64,000 bases of DNA from Bedellia somnulentella (lineage: Eukaryota; Arthropoda; Insecta; Lepidoptera; Bedelliidae). Of this stretch, positions 33,601 to 48,300 are shown one piece after another. The notes beneath the pieces were generated by a model. That model saw nothing but the letters and a program-made list of their open reading frames with translations, was not told the origin of the DNA and ran no database searches. Made by a program: the position numbers and the translations under genes. The first letter of the stretch is position 1, and each line of letters starts with the position of its first letter. The stretch covers positions 16,074,401-16,138,400 of the forward strand of contig OY755175.1 in NCBI GenBank assembly GCA_963576735.1, written 5' to 3'.

Positions 33601-36315
33601 TTCTGAATTAACTTTTCCAATTGAGTATTTATTGTATTTTCATCACTCAACTGGAACATTTAAATTGGTTGCAAGAAAGATGGGAATTTTCCCTTGACTT
33701 TTCTGAAACAAATGAGATTAGGTTTTCACAAAATGCTAAATTAAAAGAATAATACATCTATTTTGAGCTATTTAATGTGCAATTTATTATTCAAGGTAGA
33801 AAAACAAATAATTTAACCACTATTTTATAAATTCACAGACGCCAAAGTCTTGCTTTGCTCATAGCAAACGCGAACAAAATTACATTTATAAAATATGTAC
33901 AGAAACTTTACAATATTTAATAATTTTTCAATGCAACATTATTTCGTATAATTAATCAAATAACAGGGACTCATAAATTAATTTAGTGTAGAAGCAGCTG
34001 GGTAAGTATTATGCAAAGTTTATCAACTTTTTTGTACGAATAGAAACTAAAACACTATCAAGTTTCAATATTTAAAGCAAGCTAAAAGTATTATCCAAAA
34101 TTATAATGATGCGATGACAAGGAAACATAAAGGTGTGTAAAATGTTTAAGACTGTGATAAGCATTAGACAATCACATATGGCAATTCACATAAACCAACA
34201 ATGCTTTGTAAAGTATATTACGAATAGCGAAAATTACGGAAAAACCTGATTGAAGCTCTTAATTTTGTATATTTCCGTAAATATTCGCAATTTTCAAGTG
34301 ATAACAGAAAGGAACATCGTGCTGGTTACCGATCAAAGGACAGTAAATTTTAAAAAGATTTGAATCAGGGCCACAAATCCCAAAAAAGGGTAGGCAGAGT
34401 TTCAGAGCTAGAAACTCCGCAGCCACATTTGGAAGTTGATAGGGGAAAATATGGTAGAAGAGGGTGATGGGTCTCCAATTGCATTGCCAAAAAAACAACT
34501 GTAATTCCCTAAAAGAGGTAGCCAGAGCTAAGGAATTATAAATTCCATAGCCACTTTTGGAAATTAGGTGGGGAAAAGATAGTAAAATATAGGTTTTTGG
34601 TGATGGGTCTCCAACCGCATCGCCCAAAAATCCAATAAAAAGCCCCAATACCCTTAGTCGCTTCTTACGACACCCGTGGGTAGGAAGGGGTAGCGACATT
34701 CTAAGCCGACACTACACAGCAAAGCCGGCACTACACGGCAAAAGCCCCATACCCGAAAAAGGGCTAGTGACATTCTGAACCGGCACTACACGGCAATATA
34801 ACTTAATAATACAATATAGTCCATATGAGTATTTGGGACAACTAATATTAATCACATAATCTTTTCAAATTAGTAGAGGTAGCTATCGAGCCAATTTGTA
34901 AGATTGACAAACCTCTTACATATTACTCGCATTGCTCAATCTTCTCTATGAAGCTTTCAAGAAAGTTCAAGTGCCTCCCAACACGGAGTCCCAGATTTTA
35001 GACCAGTTTTTATACGCTTCTAAAACGTCCTACGCGAGCGTCCTTTACTAATAATACCATTGAAATAGATTCTATATTTATATCTTTTATGCTGTTTTTT
35101 TACTTTTATCTTTCTGCTCCATGTGTCTAAACACCTTTAGGAGTTCTCTTTCTAGGAAAACATATTTGAATATGTGTGTACTTATAAAATTTCAAATTTT
35201 TCATCAATTAGATTGCGTTTGATGATGTAATGAACTATTTGTGTGCAAATAGTTTATGTATAATGATGCGTGGGCAGCGACCGAAGCGAGGTCGTCTACT
35301 TGTAGTATCTGTGATATTAAAAACATAATTGTATATTCTCACAATAGTTTTAAACAAACAAACACAACACATTTTCTGTTTACTGTGTTGATACAGTTAA
35401 CCCTAGTACTGTTGCATGCACTGGCAACATAGCTAAGGTCTGGTGAAATTTAATATTTACGGATTCAACAAAATAAAATGATAGAATTACAAATACTAGA
35501 TTTTGAAGTAAAGAAAATATTGTATTAATTGAAATGTTTTATTTTGGTATTGAGGGTCCAATTATTGAAAAATATCAAAACTATTTATTTAGTTTTCGCA
35601 AAACATTTTACAGCTTCTATCTTAAAACATGAAATTGCTCTTGCACAAGCTTAAAGTGCTAACAGACGATCGAACATTTACGGCGCGTACCAGTGTTCGT
35701 GGTACGGGCCGTACCAAAAACGAACGTGTGTAGCGTGCTTCGAACCAGCCCGTACCAATATTAATAATAATTATGTGCGGCGAACCACGCTACACACGTT
35801 CGTTTTTGGTACGGCCCGTACCACGAACACTGGTGCGCGCCGTACATGTTCGATCGTCTGTTAGCACTTTTAGGGTTGTATTTTTTTTTCTCCTATAATA
35901 TTGAGATAAATGATGAATATACTCATACTTTTACGTATTACGTATTTATTTATTCTTATAAAACCACCAGTTGAAATCTTCTGATCTTATTTCTTGATTT
36001 AAAGAAAGTTTTGCATTTAATAAAAGTCATCAGGGTATTTTCCCGGTATAATTTACAAAGGTCTATTGTCCATTCAAAATATTAGTTGTAAAATAAAATT
36101 TCAACAGAAATGAAACTTTAGTTCTTTGCCTAAGAAAGTACCGTTACAAATAAATTTAACTTTATTCGTACAAATACCTGATAGATAAATCACAATTAAG
36201 TAATGATATTTCAATTAATACCATGAGCGTTCCTAACTTTTCCACCAACCAATTTATAGAAATGACTCAGTGTGCAATTACTAAATCATCTTTTTATGCG
36301 TAGATGTATTAATAG

Positions 36316-36362
<47 letters not shown>

Positions 36363-39300
36363 GTATATATAGATATATATATTAATAGATAGATTTTGCT
36401 GTGTAGTGCCGGCTTAGAATAGCGCTACCCTATTTCTTTCGGTGGGTGTACGTAAGAGGCGACTAACGGTATTGGGGCTTTTAAGGGAACATTAGGCGAT
36501 GCGGTTGGAGACCTATCAGCCTATCACCAACAAACTTTATTTTGCCATCTTTTCCCCACTCAACTTTCCAAAAGTGGCTGAGGAATTTCTAATTCCTTAG
36601 CTCTAGCTACCCCTTTTAGGGATTTATAGCCGTGAGTATATGTATGTATGTATATTAATAGAAAATACGATGACGTTTTATGTGGAACTTATTTTTTATA
36701 GCTAACACATTTATATCCGTAAATTACAATAGTTGAACAGTAGCAAGAATCATAAATCTAAAATTAATGGGTTTAGTCCTACTAATAAATGAAACGATTT
36801 TTTTTAAACTTAATATTCAAACTAGCAACACTAGCACAATCATAAATAATTATTTGTGTTGTTAAAGATTGGAGGACTAAAATAGGCATGGTTTGATTAG
36901 ATAGTGATGTTATTTGGGAAGGAGCAAACTAGTAGTTTAATTGAAAACCATTAGCAGTTCGGTATGCATTTTAAACTCTTATGCACCATTGATTATTTCG
37001 ACCTTTGCAGAGTATAAAAAAGGGTACTTGTATTTTTTTACTCTTATCATCTAATCTCTCTGCTACTCATTAGAAAATTACATCATTTTGGTAAAGAACA
37101 AACTCCAGTAGTTAAAATGAAAACCATTAGCATTTTGGTAATCATTTTAAATTCTGCAGGGTCACAGATATGTTACGATCTTTGCAGTAAGTGTATTAAA
37201 AACATACACCTACTCACGGCTATAAATCCCTAGAAGGGGTAGCCAAAGCTAAGGAATTGGAAATTCCGGTAAAAAAATTTTGTTGCTGATTGATCTCCAA
37301 CCGCATCGCCCAAAATCCTTTAAAAAGCCCCAATACCCTTAATCGCCTCTCACACCCACGGAAAAAAATGGGGTAGTACTATTCTAAGCCGACACTACAC
37401 AGCAGTAGTAAAAAGAGTACTCATAGTTTTAAATCATATCATCTACCTTAGTAAGAGGTAACTTTTTATGCTCGCCTAATGTGTTAAGATATACAGTTTA
37501 CTGTTAATGGACAAATGTAAAATCACGGTTTTACTTCCACTGGAATAACATTACAATATACGTTTGATTAAGTGATTCCTAGTAACGTATCGATCCGTCA
37601 CTTTCACTACTGATAGGAAAGGAAAGTCCGTTTTTTGTCACCTGTAATCATATGTCGCATAACAGGTAATATCGTTTAGTAAAGTATCATTTTCGTATGA
37701 TATGTACATACATTTTATAAGTATAGGTATATATGCAATATGGATTACTTTTATTATAAAAACTGTAAACTCTAAAGTTATTACAACTTCCGTTATATTA
37801 TTTTGAAATGGTGTAGTAAAAGGTAGAACGACATGCAGAATTACAGATCAACTATACAGGGGCAGTGAACTAGTGATTAGAAACAAATTGTACTGTTGTT
37901 GTAAAAATTGTTGTTTGTTGTGTAGTGTCGGCTTAGAATAGCACTACCCTTTTCTTCCGGTGGGTGTACGTAAGAGGCGACTAACGGTAATGGGGTTTTT
38001 TAGGGGATTTTTGGGCGATGCGGTTGGAGACCCATCACAACCTTTATTATACCATCTTTTCCCCACGCAACTTCCAAAAGTGGCTGAGGAATTCCTAATA
38101 CGTTAGCTCTGGCTACCCCTTCTAGGGATTTATAGCCGTGAGTATATGTATGTATGTATGTATTGTTCAAATATATTTTTCTAGCGCTACTAATGCTTGT
38201 CATAGTTTTTATTGAAATTGAATTTGAACAGATGCTGGAAGTTGATAAAAGCTTGGCAATAAAAAATGAGCGGTATTGTGACTTATTATTTTAAATATAG
38301 GCAATCTTCAATAGACAGAAATAAAAAAAAGTTAGATAACCTGTGTAGTGGCTTAGAAAAGTACTACCTCATTTCTACCCGTGGGTGATAGTAAGAGGCA
38401 ACTCAGGGTATAGGGGTTTTTTGGGTAATTTTTGGGCGATGTGGTTGGAGACCCGTCACCCAAAAATATTTATTATTACCATCTTTTCCCTACTTAACTT
38501 CCAAAAGTAGCTGAGAAATTTTTATTCAAAAACTCTTGCTACCCTGTTTAGGGATTTATACCCGTGAGTATATGTATATGTTAAAAAGATCTAATACATT
38601 TTATACATTCTGTAATTATAGGATCTCACTTGCTCAATATAAGGTGAATAACTTGGTGTAGCGCAAATATTTTAAACTTTATATTTTTGATGTACTTTTA
38701 GGTTCAAAAAATTTTAATATTAATATGGCTTAATTTCCTTCAACAGGCAGCTGACGGAAAGAGTGAAAGAGCTCATTCTGACTGAATCAGCATACGTAAA
38801 GAGACTTCGACTAGTCATTGACGAGTATATCCCAGAAATTGCTCAACAAGACGTGCCATCAGACCTGAAGCTACTGAAACCAGATATCTTTGCGAATATT
38901 GAGAAAATACACAAATTTCACGATGAGCAGTTTCTACCAGCGCTCAAAGAATGTGGACACGATCTTAAGAAGTTAGGACAATGTTTTAGGAAATTTGTAA
39001 GTATTATAATCTTTATATCGTACTCCTCACATCGTATTATTTATTGATAATGACAGTGAGTAAAGCAAAAAAAGATTGGTGGTTGTTGTGTCAAGTGATG
39101 GTTGAAAATTTTGTTAATTGTTTTGTTAACGATTTATTGTTAGGAACATACATACATACATATACTCACGGCTGTAAATCCCTAGAAGGGGTAGCCAGAG
39201 CTAAGGAATTAGAAATTCCTCAGCCACTTTTGGAAATGTGAGTGGGGATAAGATGGTAAAAATAAAGGCTGTTGGTGATGGGTCTCCAACCGCATCGCCC

Positions 39301-42300
39301 AAAAATCCCTTAAAAGCCCCAATACCGTTTGTCGCCTTTTACGTACACCCACCGGAAGAAATGGGGTAGTGTAATTCTAAGCCGACACTACACAGCAATA
39401 TTATTATTATATATTATTGTTAGGAACTCTAAGATAAAAACATTAAAATTAAAAGTCATAACCAGCTTAATATAAATAGACATCCACAGCTAGACACAGA
39501 CCTGAATGTTACTATAAATCTACACTATCTATCTTAATCCCGTTACGGTCGAATTAAATACACATTATGTCTCTCTATCTGCTGTGTTACTTACTCCATA
39601 AAATTGTTTGACTGTAGAACTGCATATTCTTAATCATTAAAATTAATTTTCTCAAAAAATTATGGAAAATTAAATGAGTATCGGTTATTCTACGTTTTAA
39701 ACAAAATCAGAATCAAATATAAATAAACAAACATACATACATATACTCACGGCTATTAATCCCTAGAAGGGGTAGCCAGAGCTAAGGAATTACAAATCCC
39801 TCAGCCACTTTTGGAAAGTTGTGTGGGGAAAAGATGGTAAAATAAAGGTTGTTGGTGATGGGCCCAAAAATCCCTTGAAATCCCCTAATACCGTTAGTCG
39901 CTCCTTACGTACACCCACCGGAAGAAATGGGGTATTGCTATTCTAAGCCGACACTACACAGCAGTGAAATAAAATAAAATAAACGAAGTAAAACTTTTAT
40001 TCCAGTACAAAAACAAGATACAAAAAAGAAGAAATATTGAACCCTAACACAATAACAATAAAAAATATGTTTAGAAAACACAATATAAAGACATACAAAA
40101 TAGTAAAATAGAACAAAAATAAATCTCTCTCTGTACTACTTTTGTAAGGGATTTACTTAAATAAAATATATTTTATATTTTCATTGAAGAAGATGCTCCT
40201 AGCAAAATATGAAATATCGGCCATTACCGTGAATGTATTTTCCGTATTATTTATGAAGCGTCAGTCAAAGTCAAAATTGGAATAATTACGGCAATTTATA
40301 CAAAAAGAGAATAATGACAACGTCACGTCACTCGCCTAAACAATTATGAAAGGCATTGTTCTGTATATTATTAAATAAGGAGGTCAGACAATGTTAGGGT
40401 CATTACCAGGAAAATCATAGAAAAAACGTAGTTTATTTGATATTTTTATAACAAATCAATATCAGAGAAGAATATAAGAATTACTTAATCACCCTTTCAA
40501 ACTAATTCCTAAATGAGATTCAATCTAAAACTTAATTGCCTCCGTAATGGTGTATTTATGTGTTACGCGAAAACATTACGCAATTACGTTAGAATTCTTT
40601 GTTTATTTGCATACAAAGCTGTAAGTACTATTTCGGATTATCGCACTCTTTGAATAATCCTTTGTGCATGTCACCTTTCTCTTTACTATATCACTGTATG
40701 CGCATTTCCTTGAACACAACAATTCACACTCAGATAACATCATCTTCGCACGTAGAATCGCTAAAGTGCGATTAAAGGCATTTAATTCGAGTTATTACGT
40801 CCAACTGAAGCTCCGTAGGAATCTCGCAAGAATTATAAACGATAGTTTCATTTTACAGGTTATAGGACGTGTGAAAATATGTACAGTACTCGGGAATTGT
40901 TAAAGTGTTGGTCAGGTTTTATTGCTGTTGATTAGGGAAAGGCACAATTATTTAGTTCCAGCAGTTGTGCGTGTCAATTCAAGAACTGTTTTAATATTTA
41001 TCGAAATTTTATTTAACATATATTATATTTTGCCGTGTAGCGCCGGCTTAGAATGTCGCTACCCTTTTCTACCCACTGGTGTCGTAAGAGGCGACTAAGA
41101 GTATAGGGGCTTTTTTTTTGGAGTTTTGGGCGATGCGGTTGGAGACCCATCACCAAAAACCTTTATTTTACCGCCTTTACCCCACTCAAATTCCAAAAGT
41201 TGTTGAGGAATTTTTGATTCCTTAGTTGTGGCTTCCCCTTCTAGGGAAATATAGCCGTGAGTATATGTATGTATGTATGTATATATTATAAAGGTCTCGT
41301 AATAAGAAGCATTTTTCAAGGATAAGCCCAAGTATGCTATTTTTGTTTTCAATTTAGTAATCTTAATGATGCTACCTTATTGACTTAACCACAAGATATT
41401 TTAAAAATAGTTAGTAAAACGAGTGCTATACAGGAGTAAAGAAAAATAGCGGGTTTTTGTACAATCCTCCTGAAACTGCAGGAATAAGAATCAAACATTA
41501 TGTTTGGCTGAGTTTAGTGAATTGATTGCATAACAAAAATTACTTAAAGAGCTGTTCTGAAGCTTTGCTTGACCTGTCATTGAAGAGCAAGTCATAAGAT
41601 GTGTTTATAAAGTGAAAGTGATAGAATGAAAAGTGAAAACATGACTCAACATTTTTCTTTTTAACTTAAAATCATTCGAATTTCATAATATTTCCAGAGT
41701 TTGTTTAAGCGTGAACGTTTGAGTTGAGAGTTTAAGTTTAATTGAACTGAACATATATTTGAAAGAATTTCTGCTTTTGTTTTTATAGTAATTATTAGTT
41801 GCGATAAAATTAAGAACAATGTAATGAGTATCAATACACACAACTTTCTAACTTATTGTCTTAATTATTTGATTAATAAAGACAAGTTTTTCTGCTTCTT
41901 TTTAATACTAAATATGTTTAATGAAGTTATAATATAACGTCTTGTAAGGGTCCCCCTTCATTTTAACATCTTATTCCCATAAATAACTTCCAAAAGCGGC
42001 TTACAAATTAATATTTCTAAAGCTCTAGTAATTTTATAAGAATTATAACCGTGAATATTACAATAACAGATAAACAAACCTTTGTTTTATCTGTTATTGA
42101 AGAGATAATCTGTATCATCGGTGAAGATGAGTTATTAAAATAATATTTTATTTTTGTTTCAGGAACCTCTGTTCAATATGTACGTGATGTATTCTAGGAA
42201 TAACAAGAGAGCGACAAGATTAGTATTCGAACACAAACAGTTTTTCCAAGTAAGTGCCTCACTTTCTATATTGAGATTTTTCTAGGAAGGCAAATAAAGT

Positions 42301-45300
42301 TTGAATATTTCATCGCAATAGTACTACAAGAAGGGTTTGTTGAATATAATTTTTTACCGTATGTTTTTTATTATTTTATATAATTCTAAATACTGGATTA
42401 TCGGATGGACAAAGGACGGAATTATAGCAGCATATTTAATAGTGATTCAGAAACAGATGCTCTTATCGAACTAGGACACATAGAAAATAATATACGGAAG
42501 AGTGGTGGCCGTGGTAGTTTTGGTTTAAAATAACACAACCTTATTTTACTCCAGGGTGTCGTACGAGTTGGATGGAAAGCCAACATTAACAGTATTTGAT
42601 TTTGCCATCCTTTCCCCGATTCCCCACCCAGAGGAACTTACAAATTTCACATTTCAAATCTCTTTTTACCCCTGTTCCGGGATTTAAAGTGGTTAGAATT
42701 ATAATACTGATTTTAGGCATAAACATCTTGAGCAACGTTGACTAGCTAAGTTTAACAACCACACAATTATATAGCGCTACAAAAATAAAATGTCATAGAT
42801 TTTCAATTAACCATTTTTGTTTTTCGTAAGAATGTGATATAAAAACACATATATTTATAAATAAATATTTAAGTCACACAAATCCGGGTATACAAAAAAT
42901 CAAACTTCAATCGAAAATAATTATTTCAAAATGACTATCTTCTAGCAATAAATTCTACCAAAAAAACCTTAATAACCACAAATCTAAAAACAGATCCATA
43001 TTTTTGGTATGATCGGCTGAACATAGTAGCTATTAAAACATCAGAAACCGCATAACAATGGTAATAAGTGCAATATACGATAGTTGTATACTGCTTAACT
43101 GTACGCAAACCGTTACGCGAAGTACCCAGCAGAGTTAATGAGAGCCACGCGTATTAATTAATAAGTCTCGCACTTGTATTTCAACAGCTTTGGAGACTCA
43201 AATTCATTACTAAGTTTATCATGAATTGTTAGTTGATGTTTAAGTGGTCCTGTCGTTGGATCTGTCTTGTATGCAGACTTGCTGGGGTGTTTAGATTGTT
43301 ATGTTTGTGTTTTGTTATCGTGCAAACGTTTAGAATAGAATAGAATAGAATAACTCTTTATTGCACATCAAACACAAATTTACAAAAATAATAATATGAT
43401 CAAACAGTTCACAGTGAGGTACAATTGTTTATTGAGGTACAAATTTAACTGTTTATGTAGCAAAAATCTTTATCAAATAGCAAACGAATATGATAGGTTA
43501 CTAAAATTCATTCGTTGGTTTAGATCGTTATGTTAATTACAAATATTTTTTTTGTTAAAAATACAAACATATCAAAAACTGTGATGCGCAAGTTATCTAA
43601 TAAATAAATAAAATTTTAAATTCTGCCAGAACTGCTAGACTTAAATATATAAAATAAAATGTTCAAGATCGCTAAATACCAATAAAACAATCAAAATCCT
43701 TTATTAACTTTTTGTTACGCTGCCGCATCAAAAAAATTATGGAAAAAAACGAAATTATAGGAATTGTATAACCTCAATATTAAAAAAAAATACCATTCGC
43801 ACTTAATGAGTGCAAACATAAATATCAATTCTTAGCTATAATAACTCCAGAATCTCAATTATCGGCTATTTACTTTAAACCGAATTCAGATTTCTAACCG
43901 AATCCTGCGGTGAAATAATTCAACGCAATCTCCGCTAAGAAAACACAGTGGTCATCGGATCCTAAACAAACATATAAATAACAAGACTATCCCGTAAGAG
44001 AAAGTCGGTATCCAATGCGTTTCGCCCCATTTCCTTCCAAACTTTTTACTCTAGTTGTTGTGTAAAATTTTGCTCCAGTTTCATTGAACATTTAGATATA
44101 AGATCACATATCATTTGGCCTCGATCGTTTACGAAAGCCAGCGAAAGGCGATAGAAATGATAGTGATTGATACTGAACACTGTTATTATTGGATTCCACA
44201 GGTTTATTTGTGGTTTTGACAATTGGCTTTGATTACGAATTTCAAAGTATTTTAATAATATTACCATATCAAGTAAGCTGCTTTTTTGAAACTTGTGTTT
44301 AAATGTATTTTAAAGATATTTACCGTTTAGTGTCGTGTTATGTCAACACCCCTTTCTACCCACGGATGTCGTAAGAGGCGACTAAAAGTTTTGTACTTTT
44401 AAAGTGTTTTTGGGCGATGCAGTTGGAGACCAACGATTCTTTATTTCTACCATTTATTCCTCTGTCGATTTCCAAAGATGGCTGAGGAGTTTCTAGCTCT
44501 AACGCTCCGGCCTCCCCAGTTTTGGGATGGCCGTGAGTATATGTATGTATGAATGTATATAGTTTGGCCTCGATCGTTTACGAAAGCCAGCGAAAGGCGA
44601 TAGACATTATAGTGATTGATACTGAACACTGTTATTACTGGATTACACAGGTTTATTTGTGGTTTTGACAATTGCTTTTGATTACGTTCATCAATAGGCA
44701 TTGATTAAGTTCGGTTGAGAATTTAATGATAAGCCATTTGTTCCATGGTCACGAGAGAAAATTGATTACGTCAATTTCACTATCTTGTATTTTAGACGAT
44801 ATTAGGCTTTAAACCTGTGCTGCTGTTCGAATTAATAAATATTTTACTTATATTATAATTTGAAGCAAGCTGCTTTATTTTCAACATTAGTGTAAAATGT
44901 ATTGTGAAGGTACAGATTAGACTTATAAAATAAAGACTCGAATACATTTTTTAAAAAATAAGGGTTTTTCGTTGATAATTTGCGAGCCACAGCCATTAGT
45001 CATTTAAATTTTCCGTACCCTTAATTGCCTCATAAAACAGCCACGGTATTATATGGAAAGTGGTATTCTAAACAAAAGCTTCGTCGTAAACATGGTGGTC
45101 TTGATGAAGTGAGTGAGCGAATATAATAAAAAAAACTGATCCACGAGTTAATACCTTGAATTCTAGTATTGGAACCGTTTATTTGTGAGGAATGTGTACG
45201 AGCATGTTCAGTTTATTCATTCGAATGTATAAAACTTTATATATTGGGAAAATTTTCACAACTCTGAGTTTTGACTCCGACATGGGAGTGACTGAATGGA

Positions 45301-48300
45301 TTAATTAAGTACACTTTATTCCTTATCTGTGTGTCATAAAAAGGGAAAGATTTGTTTTTATCTAATATATAGGCTCCAAAACAGCTCATCAAAAATTCTT
45401 GCAACAATGGACAGCCAAAATTTTCAAATTTCACTGAAGCTATATAATAATATGCTTAATGTCATAGAGGGTTGGCAGTTAATAATAACGCCATCAGTGC
45501 GAAGCCGGATCTGTCCATTAGTTGTATATTAAAACGGTGGTAATGCTGAGCATTAAATGATAAAATACAAACTACCTACATGTTAGGAATAGTATAGTAT
45601 ATAATAATTTAAAAAGTATAATAAAATGAAGCAATGATTTTCAAAATAAACTTATTCACGATTTTGTTTCAGGTAATACAATCAAGACTGCAAGACCGAC
45701 TAGATCTATCCAGTTATCTTTTAGAGCCAGTTCAACGAATACCGCGCTACAGGCTCTTCCTGAACGACCTAATAAAAACATACAACAATTTCGAGAACGA
45801 AAGATATGAGACTGAATCGAGGATATCGAAACTTAGTGTAGATAGTGATGAGACAGGAGGCAGCAATGGGGAATCGTCCGATACAGAAGAAACACCTTTG
45901 GAAAGTCTAACGCAAGCAAAAACTATGATAGAATGCGTGTTAACTGCAATAGATGGGATAATGGCTTTAGAAAATATAAGGAACTGTCCGGTGAGTCATC
46001 AAGAAAATTGCTCTAATAGACACTTAGACAATTCTGTGTTGAACATCACAGCGTTAACTTCAATAACAAGCAAATATTTGCTGTAATGCAATATAAAAAT
46101 TGCGAGGTATTGCGGTGCTATTTCTTCAGAACATTAAATGATAATTTGTTATCCTAATGTTATTTATTACTAGTAGTATAGTGCCGACTTAGAATGTCGC
46201 TACCCCTTTCTACCCACGAGTGTCGTAAGAGGCGACTAAGGGTATTGGGGCTTTTTATTGGATTTTTGGGCGATGCGGTTGGAGACCCATTACCAAAAAC
46301 CTTTATTTTTACCATCTTTTCCCCACTCAACTTCCAAAAGTGGCTGAGGAATTTATAATTCCTTAGCTCTGGCTACCCCTTCTAGGGAAATATAGCCGTG
46401 AGTATATGTATGTATGTACTAGTGCAAACAGGACTCCTAACATACTATAAAATTATTCTCTATAAACTGCACTATCTACATAAAGTATACTCGTAAGATC
46501 AGACTGGGCTCTTCTCAATATTTTCCACTACAAGCAACCTTGATAAATGAACTACTCATACATATAAAGCCCCGGTAAAGAATTTAAGCACATGCCTCCT
46601 GCGTTCAGCTGCAACCTCTTTCTGGTTGAACCATTAAGGCCGTATTTTGCCTTAATATAGACCTAGTGATAGTAAAAAACTAGTTCGGTCACCAGTTTCT
46701 TTAACTTTACCAGTCTATTCATGAAAAACGAGCAAGTTTCTTAATTAATTTAAATATTGATAAGTACATTATGAATCTGAAAGGTAGATGTAATATTTAT
46801 ACTAAAATATACGAGAATATAATCAAGGATATACCTAAATCACAAAATGAGGTATCGGCTACCTCATGGATGACTTTTTGCCGAAGCTTCCGAATATATA
46901 GTTATGAAAGGGTATCTAGCAAGGGAGCAAGTTATTTTATTTGTTTATTTATAAAGCCTTCAGACTAAGTCATCTTTTACGATATCTTCGATAACGTTTT
47001 CACAAAGGCGGGAGTCTAAAATGTAATGAATAAAAAAAAATTGTGAGGAAAGTAAAAGACATTTGTTAAGATTTTGGATAGTGGCGATGATAACCTCTGC
47101 CTACCCCAAAAATAAAATAGTGCGTGAGCATAAGCAAGTGTATGATCGTATCATAAATAGGCAACTTGTTTTGGCGTCATACTCCAAATACGTGCAATTA
47201 TGAGTTGGCAAAAACAAAGTAAATGTGGAATGGCATTTTTGTTCGGCTCGAACATGTTTGGAATGTAATGATGCAGTGCACAATCCCTTTTTTACTTATT
47301 TCCGCAGTATTAATCACGTTCGTGTTGATCATTTCGATATTATAATCTCAAAAAGGTGCTTTGCATTTTTGTGTAACCCATATCCGTACCTTCTACCGTA
47401 TCTGCCTTCATGACGATTCATGACGAAGCGGATTTGGCCTAAACTGTATATAAATAAATGATTTTATCGGGGATTAAAATAAATTCTATGCTGATTGGAA
47501 AAATAAAATATGACTATATACTTGTAGACTATATAAAATAAATAAATATTCTATTAGCCAGAAAAAGACTAAATAATCCACCACCATTTAAATGTTGTTC
47601 AGTAACAAACATTTAAGCGACGCATTTCATTTCGAGAATATTACATTCGACATCAATACTGATTCTCCGCGCCCGCCCGCGCGCTCCCAACAAAATGCAA
47701 CGCGAATTTCACACGGTTGACATCACCAATAAATATTCCCATTGCAAATTTTATCGCACTAAATGTCAGAGTTGTAATTCGATAATTCGGCACACGTAAC
47801 ATCATGTTTGCAAACCTGCGTCTGTTGACAATAACCGAACTTAAATATTGTTGTTTCGATCCGATGCACTAACCCGTTGTGTGTTTTCAGCCGTATATCA
47901 ATCTGCTGAATCAAGGCCGGCTGCTGCGCCAAAATGAGTTCTATGCCATGGACCCAACGCGCCGGAAAAAGCAGCTGATGAGAGTCTTTTTATTCGATAA
48001 ACTAGTACTGATCACCGTCGTCTTTAAGAAGGTAAGACAAGATTTTTATTATGTGACTTATGTGTCCTGGCTATTTATGAGTTGTTAGTAAGTCCACACG
48101 TATGTCAGGACAAGGCGAGATGGCGTAATCATGAAGGTATGGTCATATGCTAATATTCATTTACATATATTATTTTGTGCTAGTGATCGAAAATCTTTAC
48201 ATTGCATTATTAATGCAGCCATAGGTTATGCAAATATTAATTTAAAAGATCTAGGTATTGTAAAGGAGAACGTAAACTTACGCTATTTTGTTTTCCAGTT

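Noticed and set aside
35651..35872. A GC-rich regulatory island
   Set aside because: The composition is explained by the palindromic MITE.
47667..47685. A CpG-island promoter before RhoGEF exon 5
   Set aside because: Only a single short GC-rich spot, with no start codon or initiator context.
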